Assembly (NCBI GenBank): GCA_030430345.1
Contig: JAUIFT010000236.1
Span: forward strand, 1 to 5,586
Length of the DNA: 5,586 nucleotides
Source of the DNA: Calditrichia bacterium
GTDB taxonomy: Bacteria; Calditrichota; Calditrichia; RBG-13-44-9; J042
Direction of reading: 5' to 3'
Shown piece by piece: positions 3,961 to 5,586 of the stretch. Each line of letters starts with the position of its first letter. Position 1 is the stretch's first letter. The translations under genes and the position numbers were made by a program. A model generated the notes under the pieces. That model was not told the origin of the DNA. It did not search any database and was given only the letters and a program-made list of their open reading frames with translations.

Positions 3961-5586
3961 TTAGTGGATTAATAACATCTTTTTAGTTTGACTCAGTTCA
4001 ATTGTTTTCAGGGAATAGAAATAGATACCACTGGCCAGATGGTTGCCCTGATCGTCCCGGCCATCCCAAATCACCTTATGGGCGCCGGCAATCTGAGCAC
4101 CGTTATACAACGTGCGCACCCGTTGCCCGAGATTATTATAGACCGTCAACTGCACTGCCCCATCCTCCGGCAAGTCATACTCTATGGTTGTCGATGGGTT
4201 GAACGGATTGGGATAATTTTGCTTCAGGGCATAATTGAGCGGCACCAGGTTGCTGCCTTCAAAGTTGCTATTATAACCAAGTTTAAATTCACCCAATTTT
4301 TCCGTAAACGCCCGCACCACTGTTTTCTCCAGGAAAACCTGGCTGTTCAGGGCAATCCATTCGCTGCCGGATTTTTGATAGACAAAGAGCTTCTCTGGAT
4401 TCGGATAGCGCTGTGCATCGTAAGCAATTTCGATACTCAGCGGCTGGCTAAAGCGGGTAGCCGGGCCAAACTGATAAACAATTTCATCCGTTGCTTCCTG
4501 ATAATCACTGAGCAGATAAGTATCATTATCCAGCACATCTGCAGCAACATTCAGTGTCGCACGGCCATCAAGCGCAGTAATTCTCGCGGCACTGCCCGGC
4601 TTTGCCAATACTACTCCGAAAGAACGATTAAAGGTAGTATCAATACCGGTATCAGCCGTGCGTGTAAAGATATTGTAGGTACCGCTGCCGTTAAACTCAT
4701 AAGGGGCGCGGTATACGCGTGGCGAATTGCTAACCACCGACAAACTCAGCAGTGATGTATCCGGCAGTACGTAAACACCGAGCACCGGCATATTCTGCAA
4801 TTGCACATCGCTGACCACAACGATGTCGGCATATTTACTGGCAGCCGGGTTCTGTAACACCGAAGTGCTTAGATTAATATTACCATCACCTGCTAATACT
4901 AGAGTGACGGTATTGTTCGCCGGGTCGTTGCTGCCGATCTGAATATTAGCAGCCTTTGCACCGAGGGTTCCCGGGAAGAAGTTAACCATGACCTCCTGAC
5001 TGTCACCGGGCGCCAGGGTAAATGGCAGGGTAAAACCAGTATAGCCGAAGAAACTTTTATCAATACCCAACAACAGTATAGAGGTGATGTCCAAATCTGC
5101 AGTAGCGCCTGGCGCATTCCAGATATAAAACTTTTGCTGATAGTTCTCGCCAACCGTCACCCGGCCGAATCGTAAAGTATCCAAGCTGATTTTAAAATCG
5201 GGCAGGCCACCAGTGCCGTTTCCGCTAAGGCTTACATTGACCACACCTTCATCGGCGTCATCACTTTCGATTCTCAGATTGGCACTATGGGCACCTAAAA
5301 CCAACGGACTGTAGCGAACAACGACGCTTCTGCTTTGCCCCGGTTTTAGGATGAATGGCGCAGTGCCGCCACTAAAGATCGAGAATTGCCCGCTGCTTAA
5401 GCCGGTCAGTGATATTGAAGATACATTGATATCCCCAACTGAGGCATCATTCCGTATCAGAACGGTTTGATTTACCGAAGTGCCGAGGGCAACACTACCA
5501 TAGGCAATGCTGAGTGGTGTGACGGTAATTTCTCCCAGTGTGATAGGAATTTCAATCTGATTCTGGACTGTGTTGGTAATTACCGG
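3961..5586 (-). CDS. Large T9SS-targeted surface protein with Hydin-like Ig domains (5'-partial)
   Basis: The frame is open from the right edge to the TAA at 3961-3963, giving 541 C-terminal residues; the start lies outside the window. In window numbering, residues 20-127 and 128-237 are two copies of the choice-of-anchor-D/Hydin-like Ig domain: each opens with ..L.(YG/FG).V.(L/V)G.. and contains PF.L.PG.S/DS...V...P..LGA..AN..I.S.D followed by a (L)SG(N/D)G-type end. Residues 238 to about 440 form a beta-rich region I cannot name firmly; its last part (PLSIEIAYD..., LFVYQKSGSEWIALNS, LGEFKLG) resembles a ZU5-like or adhesion-type module. Residues 457-541 are the FlgD-like/type A T9SS sorting domain: NYPNPFNPSTTIEYDLPE, VYNNLGQRVRTL, WDGRDDQGNHLASGIYFY and a KKMLLIH end. 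Such proteins cross the outer membrane through the type IX system and are fixed at the surface or released. The missing N-terminus may hold an enzymatic domain (often a peptidase in this group), which I cannot see. The TPR lipoprotein follows 32 bases downstream. Confidence 0.9.
   Translation of the reverse strand, partial: PVITNTVQNQIEIPITLGEITVTPLSIAYGSVALGTSVNQTVLIRNDASVGDINVSSISLTGLSSGQFSIFSGGTAPFILKPGQSRSVVVRYSPLVLGAHSANLRIESDDADEGVVNVSLSGNGTGGLPDFKISLDTLRFGRVTVGENYQQKFYIWNAPGATADLDITSILLLGIDKSFFGYTGFTLPFTLAPGDSQEVMVNFFPGTLGAKAANIQIGSNDPANNTVTLVLAGDGNINLSTSVLQNPAASKYADIVVVSDVQLQNMPVLGVYVLPDTSLLSLSVVSNSPRVYRAPYEFNGSGTYNIFTRTADTGIDTTFNRSFGVVLAKPGSAARITALDGRATLNVAADVLDNDTYLLSDYQEATDEIVYQFGPATRFSQPLSIEIAYDAQRYPNPEKLFVYQKSGSEWIALNSQVFLEKTVVRAFTEKLGEFKLGYNSNFEGSNLVPLNYALKQNYPNPFNPSTTIEYDLPEDGAVQLTVYNNLGQRVRTLYNGAQIAGAHKVIWDGRDDQGNHLASGIYFYSLKTIELSQTKKMLLIH

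Noticed and set aside
3988..4755. 255-codon open frame on the plus strand
   Set aside because: It lies entirely antisense to the T9SS surface-protein gene, whose domains are clearly recognisable; the product has no family features, and the frame is a compositional shadow.
5302..5304. TTG as the start of the surface-protein gene
   Set aside because: The same frame stays open to the window edge and encodes the first part of a Hydin-like domain upstream of this codon, so the gene is 5'-partial and this TTG is an internal leucine.

Overview
The window looks like chromosomal DNA of a Gram-negative bacterium of the FCB superphylum, most likely Calditrichota, KSB1 or an Ignavibacteria-like lineage rather than Bacteroidota proper. 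The main reasons are a cell-surface protein ending in the FlgD-like type IX secretion (T9SS) sorting domain with the motif NYPNPFNPSTTIEYDLPE, a lipobox-type lipoprotein, and several strong Shine-Dalgarno sequences (GGAGG, GGAAGGAG, GAGG), which most Bacteroidota lack. This placement is inference. There are no RNA genes, CRISPR arrays or complete mobile elements.

Layout: the left 134 bases appear non-coding. A minus-strand remnant (135-344) keeps only the C-terminal tail of an FtsX/MacB-type ABC transporter permease. It is followed by a complete minus-strand gene (405-959) for a small exported DUF1579-like beta-barrel protein. A 361-base intergenic region (960-1320) separates this from the plus-strand genes and carries promoter-like elements. 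The plus-strand genes are an exported, very basic protein made mostly of 13-residue repeats (1321-1914) with its own intrinsic terminator, a helical protein of unknown function (2022-2426), and a divergent ProC-like NAD(P)-dependent reductase (2472-3254). A perfect 14-bp hairpin (3266-3300) separates these from a convergent minus-strand pair: a TPR lipoprotein (3314-3928) and, 32 bases upstream of it, the C-terminal 541 residues of a large T9SS-targeted surface protein with two Hydin-like/choice-of-anchor-D Ig-like domains (3961-5586, running off the right edge).

Functional picture: most products are predicted to be exported or membrane-linked (permease remnant, beta-barrel protein, polycationic repeat protein, lipoprotein, T9SS cargo), with one cytoplasmic metabolic pair (helical protein plus ProC-like enzyme). 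The surface protein and TPR lipoprotein are probably co-transcribed. I see no clear multi-gene defence or biosynthetic system. The most unusual item is the secreted 13-residue-repeat protein, whose repeat register extends further upstream, in degenerate form, than the obvious array.
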